A DNA stretch of 64,000 nucleotides, from contig OX424563.1 of NCBI GenBank assembly GCA_949152475.1, forward strand, positions 35,350,120 to 35,414,119. Direction: 5' to 3'. This stretch comes from Terebella lapidaria (taxonomy: Eukaryota > Annelida > Polychaeta > Terebellida > Terebellidae). The notes below the pieces were generated by a model. That model was not told the DNA's origin, did no database searches, and worked only from the letters and a program-made list of their open reading frames with translations. The translations under genes were made by a program, and so were the position numbers. Positions 24,201 through 35,837 of the stretch are shown here, one piece after another; positions within the stretch are counted from its first letter, which is position 1; every line of letters begins with the position of its first letter.

Positions 24201-26626
24201 CGGACGTCGATCTCGAGAGAGGTACCGCACGTCCCCTACTGCTCGCAACCGAGGGAGTCACGCGTGGGGTCCTTGGCGGGACCACCGACGCGGTACTCGA
24301 GGAGGCGGAGGTGTCTGCCACCACCCGTCCCTCAGACGGACCCGCGGGTACCGTCACCTCGAGCAAGCCCGGGTAGTCCTCCTGAGTCAGCGCACCCGGA
24401 GACTGCAGGGGCGTCGTCCCGGCCGGAGCCTTTCCGGCGGACGAGCTCCTCCCCTGAGTCTTCGGCTGGGGGCGCGGCTTAGGAGAAGCCACTCGTGTCT
24501 TGGCCGCGATCTGCGGCATCTCCGACACGATCATGGTCACCCGGTGCCGTTCTTCACCTGCCTGGATCACCGGCGGTTCACGGACAGCCTCTGCTGCTGT
24601 CCGGGCGGCTTCCGCCGCCTGGTACTCCGCCGGGGTCTGGCCCATTGACGCCGTCAGGCGAGCGGTGTAGCTCGAGCCCGCGGACACAACGTCAGACTCC
24701 TTCCAGGCATCGTCCATGATGCGCTGTGCAAAGCGCCATGGACCCCAGTGAAAGAATCGGTGATTCGCCGTTCCTGACGTAGTCATGAACGACGCCACCC
24801 TCGGTGGTATGTATCCAAAATTGAATACAGGCCCCACTTCATTACCAACGGAATGAAGTCCCTCACCGTGGTGTGCACCCGAGCGGTGATCATTCAGGGC
24901 CTCCAAACTGGCGAAATATCGTTGCTGAGGTCTGCTGGAGTAGCACCTCTTGCAAACGAACATTTGCATCCAGGGGTAGTGGTACCCCGCAATATGTCGA
25001 CTCAAGTGGTCGTAGGTAGGATACCTACGATCCCGGTTGAGCGCACGGTGCGGGTCCTCATACCCGTCCAGGGATTGCGGACAGAGTTGGCATATTACAC
25101 CCTCCTCTGTCTCGGGCGGCAACCCGACACGCTCCTCGTCCGTGAGTGGACGAGGCCGTGTGAAAGGCGTGTCGGCCGCCGCGCCGGCCGCCGCTGTGCG
25201 GCGCCCTTGCGGATCCCTGCCATACCGCGGGAGGAACATGTGTCCCTGACGGACTCCAGGGAGTTCGGGGCCCATTTCGGCCCGCAGCCTCTGGATAGAG
25301 GGCTGCTCCGAGGACGACCGTTTCTTCTTTTTGGCCGCCCCCGAACGCTTCTCCGACCTGGTTTGTCGGGGCACACTCTTCCCGCGCGGGGGCGCGGCCC
25401 TCTGTTGCTGTGCAACGAAGGACCGCCGTCCCGCTTCCAGTGCGGCGTCAGACAGGTGGACCCCGTCTTGCTCCGCGCGCTTCCGGAGGAGTTCTAAACG
25501 AAGATCTCCCTCCTTCGGCACGGGACGCCCTCGGTCCACTGGACTCGACCCCACCTCCGCAGCAGCTCCGGTAGGTTTCTTGGTACCGGAGGGAGAAGAA
25601 GAGGAGGTTCCTTTCGGTGCCTGAATAGGCACCCGCTTACTGGAACCTCCCGCGCCTGGGCCGGATCCCGCGGAGGCGCCGCCCGCACCAGATCCCGAGG
25701 GATTAGGCGTCTTGGCGACTCCGGGTTTGGCGGAGGAACCTTTCTGGCCGCCCGGCTTAGGCGCCAGTGGCTGAAGTCCTCCGGACTTCGATCCGGTTTG
25801 AGGCGAGGGGCCGCCGGACTTCTTTTTCCGGTGCGGCCGCTTCTTCTTCTTCTTCTTCGGAGGCGAGGAGGCCGGGTCCGGGTCGGATCCGGCCTCAGAT
25901 TGCCCGCGCTCAGAGGCTTCCAGCTCTTGCTGGGCTCTCCACTGCTTCTGGGCAATCTCCCGGGGCTCGACGGCGAGTACGCCTAGAGACGGGCGATGTA
26001 AACCCGTCATCTCGGTTCTCGGTCTCCTTCGAGCCAGACTCCTGTTCCTGAGGCGGCGCTTGGGATGCGGCTTCCTCAGCCGCGTCAACCTGCTCCGCCC
26101 AAGTCCCAGGGGCCTTCTGGTCGTGCGGACCAGACTCCGCAGGTGCGGACACCGAGGAGTTCTCGGCAGAACCGGTGTCCGGACGGCTACGGCCATCCGG
26201 ACGGGTTTCCGCACGAGTACTCTCATCCGTACCCAAAGACGCAAGCATCTCCGGGTGCGGATGCAACTAAATGTCCACATCCACGAGTCCCGCACCACCG
26301 CAGTCCATCACCTCTTCCATACGAGAAAAAGGCGACGGATCTAAGAGCTGCTCGGCGCCTGGCGTGGCCGAGTCACTCTCTGCGGGGCGGTCCTCCGCGA
26401 CCTCGCTCTCGGACTCGGTTCCTGTGTAAGAACCGGAGCCGGAGCTGGATTCCTCAGAACCCACATAGGCTCCCCGAGGGATGTCCTCGCGGTCATCCTC
26501 CTCGGGCCTAGACTGGGGTCTCGAGTACGAATTACCGCGCTCAAGAGACCCCTCTTCCCTCCCTACATCACCTTCCCAACCATCACTGCTCTCGGACATA
26601 TCAAGCGCTCTAAACGCCGTAAACAC
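21215..26626 (-). CDS. Extra ORF region after pol (zinc-finger/coiled-coil protein)
   Basis: A long open region between pol and the 3' LTR, on the element's coding strand. The first part is acidic and serine-rich, then basic and proline-rich with a lysine run (KKKKKKRPHRKKK). A pair of zinc-finger-like motifs follows: CQLC...HLSRHIAGYH and, closely spaced, CKRC...LEALNDHRSGAHH. Next come a serine/proline linker and a predicted coiled coil (MEHLEAENEQLRRRLDEAEA). I see no signal peptide, membrane segment or envelope feature, so it is not an env by appearance. The last part of the protein occurs twice because of the 1.88-kb direct duplication. The function is unknown; nucleic-acid binding is inferred from the fingers. 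I do not recognise a family. The region is not one uninterrupted frame. Confidence 0.65.
21227..23109 (-). repeat. 1.88-kb direct repeat, unit A (partner 23161-25043)
   Basis: Offset of 1934 bases to unit B, with very few differences. It covers the zinc-finger to C-terminal part of the extra ORF. Confidence 0.95.
23161..25043 (-). repeat. 1.88-kb direct repeat, unit B
   Basis: Nearly identical to 21227-23109. The 51 bases between the units (23110-23160) carry GACTAGGACTTTAAGAGTCC and following bases that also occur at 20820-20866, so the junction holds sequence from beyond the unit. Confidence 0.95.
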
Positions 26627-28502
26627 TGGGAGTCAGATCCGCAGATCTGTCTCCACCAGTGCCGAGCGCTTGAATGACCAGAAGGTGTCGAGTTACATCG
26701 ATTATAGGCAGCAAGTGTTGGCAGTTATACTGCACACGCATCGTATGACGCGTTCCCGTGGAAACGTCTATTCACTGCATCTACCCGATCGACAGACAAA
26801 AGGACGTTTTACACTCCCGCATTCCCATACACGCATCTCCCCCCGGTGACTCCTATCGTGCCATGTATACGGGTGGCTTGTATACACAAGCCATCCCGGG
26901 GGAACCCGCTAAAATACTACAGTAATTAACAGCAGTCATTAGCAATAGCTTTCGCACTGGCGATCAATGACGTGAAGTTAATCACCCTCGCAGGTTAAAG
27001 ATTGTATACAATGTATCAAAAAGCCAAACTACTTGTGGGTGTTACGATTATGTCACCCTGTCAGCAGCGATAAATAAAAATTTAACACCGCTCAAGCAGC
27101 AATGAAAATAAATCCACCACCGCTTGCATGCTTTTCATAGATCACGGCATACAGCCTTCGATACAATGTACACAATCTCCTACACCCCTCTTGCGAAAGC
27201 AGAAATCTCCCGATTTCTTACTCTCTATTGCACCAGGGAAAAGATATATCACTAAACTTTCTCATATAAGGGATAAATGAGTAAGAATAGCATTTCCACG
27301 GGAAACACGCACACACTTGTGGCTTATAATCCTCCCATAAATAATAAATGAGATGGAAAATAAACAAAATCACTCCCCATAGCCGCTGGCACGCTTACAG
27401 GGCGATCGGACATACCCATGACGTCCGGACAGACAATCGGGCGCCCTATGGGCGTTTGCAAAGCGCCCACTAGCATCCCCGACGTACTGCCCGGCCGCGG
27501 AGCGGTGCCCGGTCCAGCCCAGAGCCTCCTCAAACGACTACCGGAGCGCGGAGCCAATAGATTAGACGCGGAGCCGGCATGGTCCATAACCTCAATGGTT
27601 AGGGGACGAACCCTTCATACCGGCGCCCAATCTAAAGGCGCCCAAAGGTGGTGAAAGCAATAGCCGGCGGACGTCCGGAGCTGCCCGCGGAAGGAGTCCA
27701 GGCCGGACGCCTACCATTGTACGGCGTATTGCCCTTATCCAATGAAGATGAAATTGGAATTAGAAGCCACCACAAGTGTTGCGCATGTAATATACGACCC
27801 CCTTCTTAGAAGGAGGCCGGGGTTCCGGTCATTCCGGCCGGACCGCATATTGTAAGGTACGATCTGGACGAGAACGAGCGTCACCCGCTGCCGCGGCTGG
27901 TCCGCACGCGCGGACTTAACAACCGCTCCATTATCATAATGGATAGTCGGTTTCCTGCCGTAAGAAACCTTAATTTACTATAACCGCAATTATAGTAATG
28001 GCTCACGGGGGATAACTACACCGAAGTGCGTCATCTTAAAGCGCCGCGGACGCCGGACGAGTCACGCGGACGAACCGCGGACATCAGTCCTCATCTGCGG
28101 ACACTATCCCCGCGTCCAGAGCCAGCTCCCCAAATCCGTGGGAAGGCGCTTCTCCCGTAGCGGACGTAAATCCCAACCTCAGTCTGGCCATATAAGAGGT
28201 TGTCCCGGGACCAGGGGCGTCCGGCCGGATCAGTAAATTCGTCCGGCCAGCGTAACCGTTGTGCGGATTACGCCGGACAGCCGTCCACAATGTGCGGACA
28301 GGCCATCCGCACGTCCCTGGCGCTAGAAACTACAGGAGGGCGGATGCGTTACGACATGAAAGTCTCCGCGGACCTCAACTCCGAAGATAGCCACAAAGTA
28401 GCCACCCGCGGAGGTAAGTCGTGCGGACTCTCACGGAACGACCTAAAACCCATCCGTAGTATGATAGACGGGTACCGCAGACGCATCCGCATGGGCGGAA
28501 GG
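26627..28502 (-). other. Non-coding stretch between pol and the extra ORF
   Basis: No sustained coding frame on the coding strand. It is rich in GCGGAC/GTCCGG words in its pol-side half. A strong hairpin (GGGTGGCTTGTATACACAAGCC region) lies near 26868-26895. This stretch could hold a splice acceptor or promoter for the downstream ORF; that is inference. Confidence 0.5.
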
Positions 28503-31500
28503 TTATTCCCACCCATACCGGGCTGGCGCACGTGGTTTCCGGCGTGGCCGCCCGTCATCCGCAGGTACTGGAGGTAGTGGGGGTACCTGCGGATCGCCGT
28601 CATCTGGCTGATAGCCGCCCAGTCCATCATCTGACGGGTCAGAGAGGTCCGGGAGGCCCACCATACGGCGCACACGCTCGTCCGGAGTCCGCGGATGCTG
28701 ACCAGACGGATCCCATACGGGAGCATCATCCGGTTCCGCATCTTGAACGAGCGGATCCATGACAAGCGGGCCCTCGTACTTCTTCAGATTATCGATATGG
28801 ACAACCAGAACCCTGTCCGGATCGGAATCCCTCCGGATCCGGTAGTCCACATCTGTCACCTGTTTCAGTACCGTAAACGGGCCTATCCACGGCTTAGCAA
28901 ATTTATTGCCTTGCTTAAGCGGCGGATAATAGTAGCGCACCTTGTCGCCCTCCGCAAAAGCTGGCCTACCCTTAGCATGGGCGTCATAGCCTCGCGCGCG
29001 AAATCATGGGCGTTCGCCAGGGCGCGGCGAATCCACTCCACGTATTCCGGACCGCACTGGGGTACTGCGCCGGTCTCTGCCGCAGTTGGATACATAATAT
29101 CCACGGGCAAATTTAGCTCCCGGCCGTACAACATCGCGTGCGGAGTAACTCCGGTCGAAGAGTGGACCGACGACCTGTACGCCATTAAGACATACGGGAG
29201 GTGGTCATCCCAATCATTCGCACGATCGTTCACAAAGGCCGCCAGCATATTGAGGACCGATCGATTAAAGCGTTCGACCTGGCCATCAGACTGGGGCCTG
29301 TAGGGGGTGGTCCGTACCTTGGTACTGCCTAGCATCTGTGCTAGGTTTCGGAACAGGTTGCTCTCAAATTGCGTGCCCTGATCCGAATGTACCTGTTTAG
29401 GTACCCCATGGTACACCACCCATCTATTCACCAATAACCGAGCTACCTCGTCCGCAGTCTGGCGGCGCAGTGGGTAGGCGTCGGTATACTTGGTAAAATA
29501 GTCGGATATCACCAGGATGTACCGGAAACCGCGCGGGGTGACCCGGTGGGTATCCAGTATATCCAAAGCTATCCGATCAAACGGCGCGCCCGCCTTAACC
29601 GTGGTTAAGGGGTGGCGGCCAGGAGTCGGAACTCCTTTGCGAGCTTGACACCGAGGGCAGGCTGCGCACCACCGTTGCACGTCCAAGCTGCTACCAGGCC
29701 AATGAAAGCGCTGTTGTAGCCTATGGACGGTCCTTCGAATTCCCAAGTGACCGGTCACCCGGAGGTCATGCAACTGGTGGAGTACTTCTTTCCGCAGCTC
29801 CGCCGGAAGCACCAACTGCCATATTGGAGGCAGTGGGGTCGGTGGCTCATAGCGCCGGTATAAGAGGCCATCCCTCAAGGAGAGTCGTTCCCACTGAGAT
29901 ACTAGAGACAAGGTCTCCTCCCTGTAGGTCTTTCGCTCATCCTTCGAGGGCTTCTGGCCGGCCTCAAGGGCTGTAATTACCGGTGCCAGAGCTCTGTCAG
30001 CTCTTTGCGTCGCAGCTATCTGCGCCAGAGAGTAGCCACCCAAGTAATTAGGCTCCTCATCCGTCGCGTCCGGCTGCGCCGCAGCGGCCATTACCACAGG
30101 GGGCAAGGACCGCTCATACTCAGACTCTCCAGAGGACGAGGGTACCCACGAGGAGTACACCGCCGGACTCGAGGAGGACTCGCTGGAGCTGAGCCGCACC
30201 TCCGCTTCGTATGCGGGACGCCCTCGCCGATAACGGCGGGTCCGCGCGCGGAGATTAGCCCTAAACGCTCCGGCCGCCGTGTTGTTAGAGGGGGCGGCGG
30301 CCTGCGGTCTCCCCGGAACGTCCAATTCCGAGTCTGAGGACGAATCCGCGGCTTGCTGGAATGGCGCCATCCCTGCACAACCCGGATTCTTGCACTTATG
30401 ACAACGGGACAGGCCGTCCGCGTTGCCGTGCAACTTACCAGCGCGATGCTCTATCTGCATGTCATACTCCTGGAGTTTGACGAGCCACCGCGCCACCAAG
30501 CCATCGGCCTCACTATAGTTGAGGAGCCATCTCAGCGAACTGTGATCAGTCCGCAAGCGGAAATGGCGTCCCAACAAATAGTGCCGGAAGCGCTTGGTCA
30601 TCGTAACCACCGCGAGCAACTCGCGATGAGTGGTACAGTAGTTCATTTGAGAGCGGCTCAAGGCCACACTCGCATAAGCTACTACCCGCTCTTGCCCGTC
30701 CACGATCTGCGAGAGGACACCGCTGAGTGCAAAGTTACTCGCGTCAGTGTCCAGGATGAACTCGCAGTCCGGACGAGGGTGCCGCAGCACCGGGGCCACT
30801 ACCAAGGCCTGCCGGAGTCCCGAGAAGGCGTCAGCCTGCTCGGCGGACCAAACAAAATCGGCGCCCTTTTCCGTGAGGATAGTAAGGGGACGCGCGATCT
30901 CCGCAAAGCCGCGAATAAACCTGCGGTGGTAGCTCGCGAAGCCCAAAAAGGACCTCACGTCCGCCACGTTGCAGGGCGGAGGCCATTTCTGCACGGCCGC
31001 CACCTTTGCGGGGTCTGGTCTCACTCCGGTGCCCGTTACCATGAAGCCCAAGTACAGGATTTCCTGCGCGAATAGTTCGCACTTACTTGGCTTCAATTTA
31101 AGCCCTGCTCCGCGGATGCGATGGAGCACCATCTGGAGGTTGGTGAGGGTTTCCTCGAACGACCGGCCATACACGACGACATCGTCGATGTAGACCATAC
31201 ATCGCTTCCAGAGGAACCCTTTAAGTACCATCTCCATGAGGCGCTCGAACGTCGCTGGTGCGTTACAGAGCCCGAACGGCATTACCTTGAATTGGTAGAG
31301 CCCGTTCTTGGTAACGAAGGCAGTCTTCGCCCGATCACTCTCCTCCATCTCCACCTGCCAATACCCGGAGGCCAGATCCAGAGCACAGAAATAGTGCGAC
31401 CCGGCCAGGGCATCGAAGGTATCTTCAATGTGCGGGAGAGGATATGAGTCCTTTCGCGTGGCATCGTTGAGTTTCCGATAGTCCACGCAGAACCTCCACG

Positions 31501-33082
31501 AGCCGTCCTTCTTCTTCACCATAACCACCGGACTGGCCCAAGGGCTGTCACTGGGTTCGATGATGTCCAAGTCGAGCATCTTTTGCACCTCCTGGTCTAT
31601 GACCTCTTGGTGCACTATTGCTGCCCGACGAAGACGCTGCTTGAGAGGACGCTCGTCCACGAGGTCGATGCGGTGTTTGGCGACGTCAGTCTTGCCAACC
31701 GCACCATCAGGACCCATGAACACATCTGCATACTGCCGCAGCAGTTTGCGGAGCGCTTGGCGCTGCTCTTCATCCAACCGGTCCTTCGGAACCCGAGATT
31801 CCAAATGGTCCGGCAGGGTGAACGGGTCATCCCCGGTGGCCGCCGCCGTGCACGCAGCGCGGCAGACAGGATCGTCGGGGAGGACACGACTCGAAGACGC
31901 GGGAATAGCAGTAGCTGCTATGCATCCGCGCTTCAGTACAATCGGAGCATCCGTAGGATTCACCACGAGGATGGGCATCGCGCGGGGGTTGGACATGACC
32001 AGGGCCCCACCCAGCACGAGTCCAGTTCCTGCGGCGAAACTGCTCACGGGTTGCACTATACACGGTCGACCATCGAGGGGCATGCGGGGACGACGCGGCC
32101 TCGTCTCGATGATCATCTCACTCATCGGTGGCACTACTACAGTGCGCGATGTCCGCATCTGGAATGAATGCATCGGGCCCGAGCGGAAGAGGAAGTGTGT
32201 GTCCCCTCCCATCCGGAACTCGCCAGCACTAAAGTTGGCAACCACCCGGTGGGCCCGTAGAAAATTCATCCCAATAATCCTGGCCGCTCCGATATCCGCC
32301 ACGATCGTCTCTGTCAGATACACCTTGTCCCCAAGGGTAATAGGCAGATCGATGATGCCATGGACACGGATGCGGTTGTCTCCCGCTCCGTAGAGCTTAT
32401 ACGGTCCGGGATCCCGCAACTCGAGGTTGCGGAGCGCGGGCTCCTTCCTAAACGTCCCGGCGGCCACGATGGTCACCTCCGAGCCTGAGTCCACGAGGAA
32501 CCGGACCGGCTCCCGTCCGAAGGACAGGGGCAGGTACCAGCAATAGTCCCTCACCAGCGCGCAGGTAGGGCGATACCCTTCGCACGCGCCGGGCTCATCT
32601 ACGGAGTCCTCGCCATCCGCCTCAGCCGCGGAGGAGCTGGACTGATCTCCAAGGACTACTTCCGGAGAAGTCATATCTACTTGGGGTTCGTCCTGCTCAT
32701 CAGCGGGTGGGGCGGCATCGTTTGCCACCGAACAACCATCCCCGGACGTAGTGTTGGTCGCCACCACGTCCGGATCTAGTTTCCCTGTCGCGGGTTCCGG
32801 TTCTGTTGTCCCGGAGGACCAGACCGGAAGGAATTCCTCCGTTGCGGGCCAGGAAGGTTTCCCTGGTATCCGCGCGACCGCAGGCGTTCCAACAACTCCG
32901 GACACTTCAGCCAAAAGTGTCCCTGCTTTCCGCAGAAGTAGCAGGGACGGTTCTGGGCCGGTCCGGAGGTGAACGCGCAACATTCTGCGGGTCCCGGAGC
33001 TTCGATCCCGGCGCAGTGCGCAATCATCTGCGCGGCGCCGAGGTCGTATTCCTCCATGTCGTACTCGTCCGAAGGCGAGCAC
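28503..33082 (-). CDS. Pol region of the large gypsy element
   Basis: Pol polyprotein region on the minus strand. Order seen: aspartic protease (FLVDSGSEVTIV), reverse transcriptase with the YIDDVV box, RNase H (ILDTDASNFALSGVL, TTHRELLAVV), integrase with an HHCC zinc-binding region (HLGIRRTVHRLQQRFHWPG ... CAACPRC), a DDE core (DILDTHRVTPRGF, HSDQGTQFES, YRPQSDGQVERFNR) and a C-terminal segment with IGPFTVLKQV. It overlaps gag by about 300 bases in another frame, as in relatives that express pol by ribosomal frameshifting. No chromodomain was recognised. The region contains at least one break. Confidence 0.93.
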
Positions 33083-34989
33083 AGCGCGGCAACTGGTGCC
33101 GCCTGTGCGGGCGCCCCTGTAGAGGGTGCCGGCGCACTAACCCGCTGCGGGGTAGGTTCCCTGGCGGGTTCCCGGACGACCGGGTCCTGCCACGGGGTTA
33201 CCTGCGATGCTTTAACCGGAGGAGGAGTCGCCGCCTGCGCGGGTACAGCCGAGGCCGGAGCCGGGGCTGGAGGCAACTGTCTAGGGCGGACAGCCACCTC
33301 AAGCGCAAGCGCGGAGTCTATTGCCTCCTCCATCGATCGCTTTTCATGGGTGGCCAGCCCGTACGCTAGGTGGTAAGGCTGGCCATCGATGAACTGATCG
33401 ATCAGCATCGTCTCAAACCGTCTGAAGTCCATGTCCGGAAAAGCTCTCCGGCCGAGTATGCGTAGGTTGAACGCATAGTCTGTCACGGACTCAGTCGGCT
33501 GGCGGATACGCGCCTTGAACTCTCGTTCAGACTGCCGCCGATTGGTCGTCGGCGTGAACAGCAGGCGAAGTTGACGAGCAACCTCGCCGAACGTCACTGT
33601 TCCCACCGGCAGACACGGCATCACGCGGAGAGCTTTTCCTTCCAAGCTCCCCGCGAGGACGTGTCCAGCTTCATGCTGGGACCATCCTTCGTACACGGCG
33701 GTACGCCATACCTGGAGCAAGTAGTCTTCCAAGTCGGCGTTATCCCCGTTGAACCGTTTCCGCCACGAAGAGTGGTCGGGCCCGTCATCGCGTTTGCTAC
33801 GCGCCCGACGTGCGGTCCCGGCTCCGGGGTCGTCCGTGTACAGCGGCAAGTTCCGTGCGCTTCCTGCGCCTGCGGCGGAGTCTGCCGGAGCAAACATCGA
33901 CGCCGCGGACGGAGGAGCAGGGAAGCTCACGTTTGCCGCCGGGGTCATTCCCGCTAAAAACCCACTCTGGCTAGGTGCGGGCGGGGCTCCCATCGAACCT
34001 ACTGGGTAGGCTCCAGAAGGGGCGGCAAAGCTTGGGGCCGAAGCCGCCTGTTGCCACTGCCCGTCCGACACACTGTACGTGCCAGGGTAAGTCGGCCACG
34101 CGGCTTGCGCTCCAACCGTCGGAACGGTCGACGCGGTCGCCAACGTGGTGCCTCCGAGCCGCGGGGCAGGCGCGGGTCCCATTGCGGGGGCCACTGGCGC
34201 CTGCGGACTCGGCAGGACTTGGGGAGGGGCTACTGGCCCAGACATCCCCGGACTTGAGATGGCCGACGGGTCAACGCTCGAAGGCGGCTGATTCCGCTTG
34301 AACAGTACAAGCACCTCGGATATCAGCCACCTCTCCCTCTCCTCCAAAGGCCCCGAGTTGCCTTGTGACAGCGGAGAGGGGGAACGGTTCTGCCGGTCTG
34401 ATCGTCCCTGATGGGGCGACCGGGCGCGGTCATAGCGCCCTAGAGGAGCCAGCTCACTCAGAGTGTGGGTGAGCTGGTCCATCCCGCCTGACGCGGACTG
34501 CCTGGATTCACGGCCGGGAGCCCTTGCAGGAGCTCTTCCAGCTGGATGTGGCATCCAGTACTGCTGATCCGCTTGCCCGGAGGTACTCGGGCCGGCTACC
34601 ACTCGATCCCGGACATCCGGAGATGTCCCCTGAAAGAGCGTCGCCTGCCACGACCGCCGTCCGGACTCAGGCGGGCGCGGGGTAGCGCCGTTGCCAGCTC
34701 CACCTACCGCGCCTACCGGATCAGGGCCAGGCCCTGATAGCAATCTCTGTTGCTGCCCCTCAGGGCGCGACTCTACGTCCGGAGACGGAGCCAGGGACGC
34801 CGGAGTCGTCTCCGCGGACGGGGTCTTGTCCACGGAGGTTTCCGCGCGTTCCTTCCGGCCACCGGAGTCGTCCGGAGACGTCTCACGGTGGTTGTCGCGC
34901 GACCGGGTGTGGTTCGCGACATTTCCACCCTTATCCCTCCCCTTGGGTTCATTGGCCTTATCTTTGGCCTTGTCTCTTTCTTTTGCCAT
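32776..34989 (-). CDS. Gag of the large gypsy element
   Basis: A 737-residue gag. The N-terminal part is charged (KERDKAKDKANEPKGRDKGG) and the middle is long and proline/alanine-rich. A retrotransposon-gag-like helical region follows (RKRFNGDNADLEDYLLQVWR ... SLEGKALRVMPCL ... EFKARIRQPTESVTDYAFNL). Near the C-terminus is one CCHC knuckle, CYFCGKQGHFWLKC (C-X2-C-X4-H-X4-C). The protein would package element RNA into particles in the cytoplasm; this is known for the family. Confidence 0.92.
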   Translation of the reverse strand: MAKERDKAKDKANEPKGRDKGGNVANHTRSRDNHRETSPDDSGGRKERAETSVDKTPSAETTPASLAPSPDVESRPEGQQQRLLSGPGPDPVGAVGGAGNGATPRPPESGRRSWQATLFQGTSPDVRDRVVAGPSTSGQADQQYWMPHPAGRAPARAPGRESRQSASGGMDQLTHTLSELAPLGRYDRARSPHQGRSDRQNRSPSPLSQGNSGPLEERERWLISEVLVLFKRNQPPSSVDPSAISSPGMSGPVAPPQVLPSPQAPVAPAMGPAPAPRLGGTTLATASTVPTVGAQAAWPTYPGTYSVSDGQWQQAASAPSFAAPSGAYPVGSMGAPPAPSQSGFLAGMTPAANVSFPAPPSAASMFAPADSAAGAGSARNLPLYTDDPGAGTARRARSKRDDGPDHSSWRKRFNGDNADLEDYLLQVWRTAVYEGWSQHEAGHVLAGSLEGKALRVMPCLPVGTVTFGEVARQLRLLFTPTTNRRQSEREFKARIRQPTESVTDYAFNLRILGRRAFPDMDFRRFETMLIDQFIDGQPYHLAYGLATHEKRSMEEAIDSALALEVAVRPRQLPPAPAPASAVPAQAATPPPVKASQVTPWQDPVVREPAREPTPQRVSAPAPSTGAPAQAAPVAALCSPSDEYDMEEYDLGAAQMIAHCAGIEAPGPAECCAFTSGPAQNRPCYFCGKQGHFWLKCPELLERLRSRGYQGNLPGPQRRNSFRSGPPGQQNRNPRQGN

Positions 34990-35082
34990 TCTTCGAGTTG
35001 TCCTTGAGGAGCGGGCGATCCCCAGGGACGAAGGAGGCTATAACGCTGTGACTGTAGGCTGCGATGGAACACTGTCGGACTG

Positions 35083-35100
35083 ATCCTGGTCACGGCACCA
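35083..35100 (-). other. Primer binding site of the large gypsy element
   Basis: On the minus strand TGGTGCCGTGACCAGGAT starts one base after the 5' LTR end. It is complementary to a tRNA 3' end ending CACGGCACCA. Which tRNA cannot be settled without a tRNA set from this species. Confidence 0.8.
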
Positions 35101-35101
35101 A

Positions 35102-35837
35102 TGTAAAGTTATTGACTACCGTCCGCTCTTCGGGATCCTCGAGGATAGTCCTCTCTCATCCGAGTCCTTGCGGACGCGCATCCGCTATTCCGGATCCTTG
35201 CGGCAGGGCCGCTCACCGGAGGTCGCGGCGGACACGGTAACTACTTCAGCATTAACGGTAACCAGGTAACAGCCCACCCGACACTCCCAGGCCTACGGAC
35301 ACCGTTCAGAAACTGGTTCATCCCTACGGTGTTAACTGGCGGGGCCTGGCGAGCCGCGGTCTGCCTCGGGGACGGAACCCCGTACAGCCCGACATGCTGG
35401 CCAGAGCCTCTGTCACACGTCCCGGGAAGGGAGAGAGCTGGCGATCCACAGGGCCGAAGGCCCCCGAGTCAGCAACTTGTCTCTCCCAGCCCGGGCCTCC
35501 CCACGGAAATCGTCCCCAGGGCTCTAGGAGCCCACTACTCGCTAACAGGGAACACAAAGCTCATGGCGAGCCTCGTGTGCGTCCTGTCTCTCGATCTTGG
35601 ACAATCTCCTCGAACGAGTCGCTTCCAGTGTATATATAATACACCAGAAACTGTAGGGCGCACGCGAGGTTTAATCGATCCATTGTTATAGTTTACTGGA
35701 GCGTAAATTACAATACGTCGCCGTGGCAACGCACGCTCGAACGGAGCATGTCAAAACAAGGCCAAGTACAAAAAGGCCACATAAATGGCATTTATGTTTA
35801 CAATCACCTGCCGCGTGCTTAGGGCAAAATCGCCACA
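35102..35837 (-). repeat. 5' LTR of the large gypsy element
   Basis: 736 bp, TG...CA, differing from the 3' LTR at about two positions. Flanked on the right by TGTA, which matches the four bases left of the other LTR. Confidence 0.95.

Larger units (their letters stand above)
19954..35837 (-). mobile_element. Large Ty3/gypsy LTR retrotransposon with extra ORF (15.9 kb)
   Basis: Full-length-looking Ty3/gypsy element read on the minus strand: 5' LTR (35102-35837), PBS, gag, pol (protease, RT, RNase H, integrase), a long non-coding stretch, an extra ORF region, polypurine tract and 3' LTR (19954-20689). The LTRs start TG and end CA and differ at only about two positions in 736, so the insertion is young. 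A 4-bp flanking repeat, TGTA, is present on both sides. The element is strikingly GC-rich next to the AT-rich host DNA. It is about twice the usual length for the family because of the extra ORF and its internal duplication. A few breaks in reading frame are seen, so it is not certain to be intact. Confidence 0.95.

Noticed and set aside
21968-24648. Long plus-strand frames (248 codons, twice) inside the gypsy element
   Set aside because: They are antisense to the extra ORF in GC-rich DNA, appear twice only because of the 1.88-kb duplication, and show no family resemblance.
21215-26626. Calling the extra gypsy ORF an envelope gene
   Set aside because: No signal peptide, membrane anchor or cysteine-rich ectodomain is visible; zinc-finger and coiled-coil features argue otherwise.
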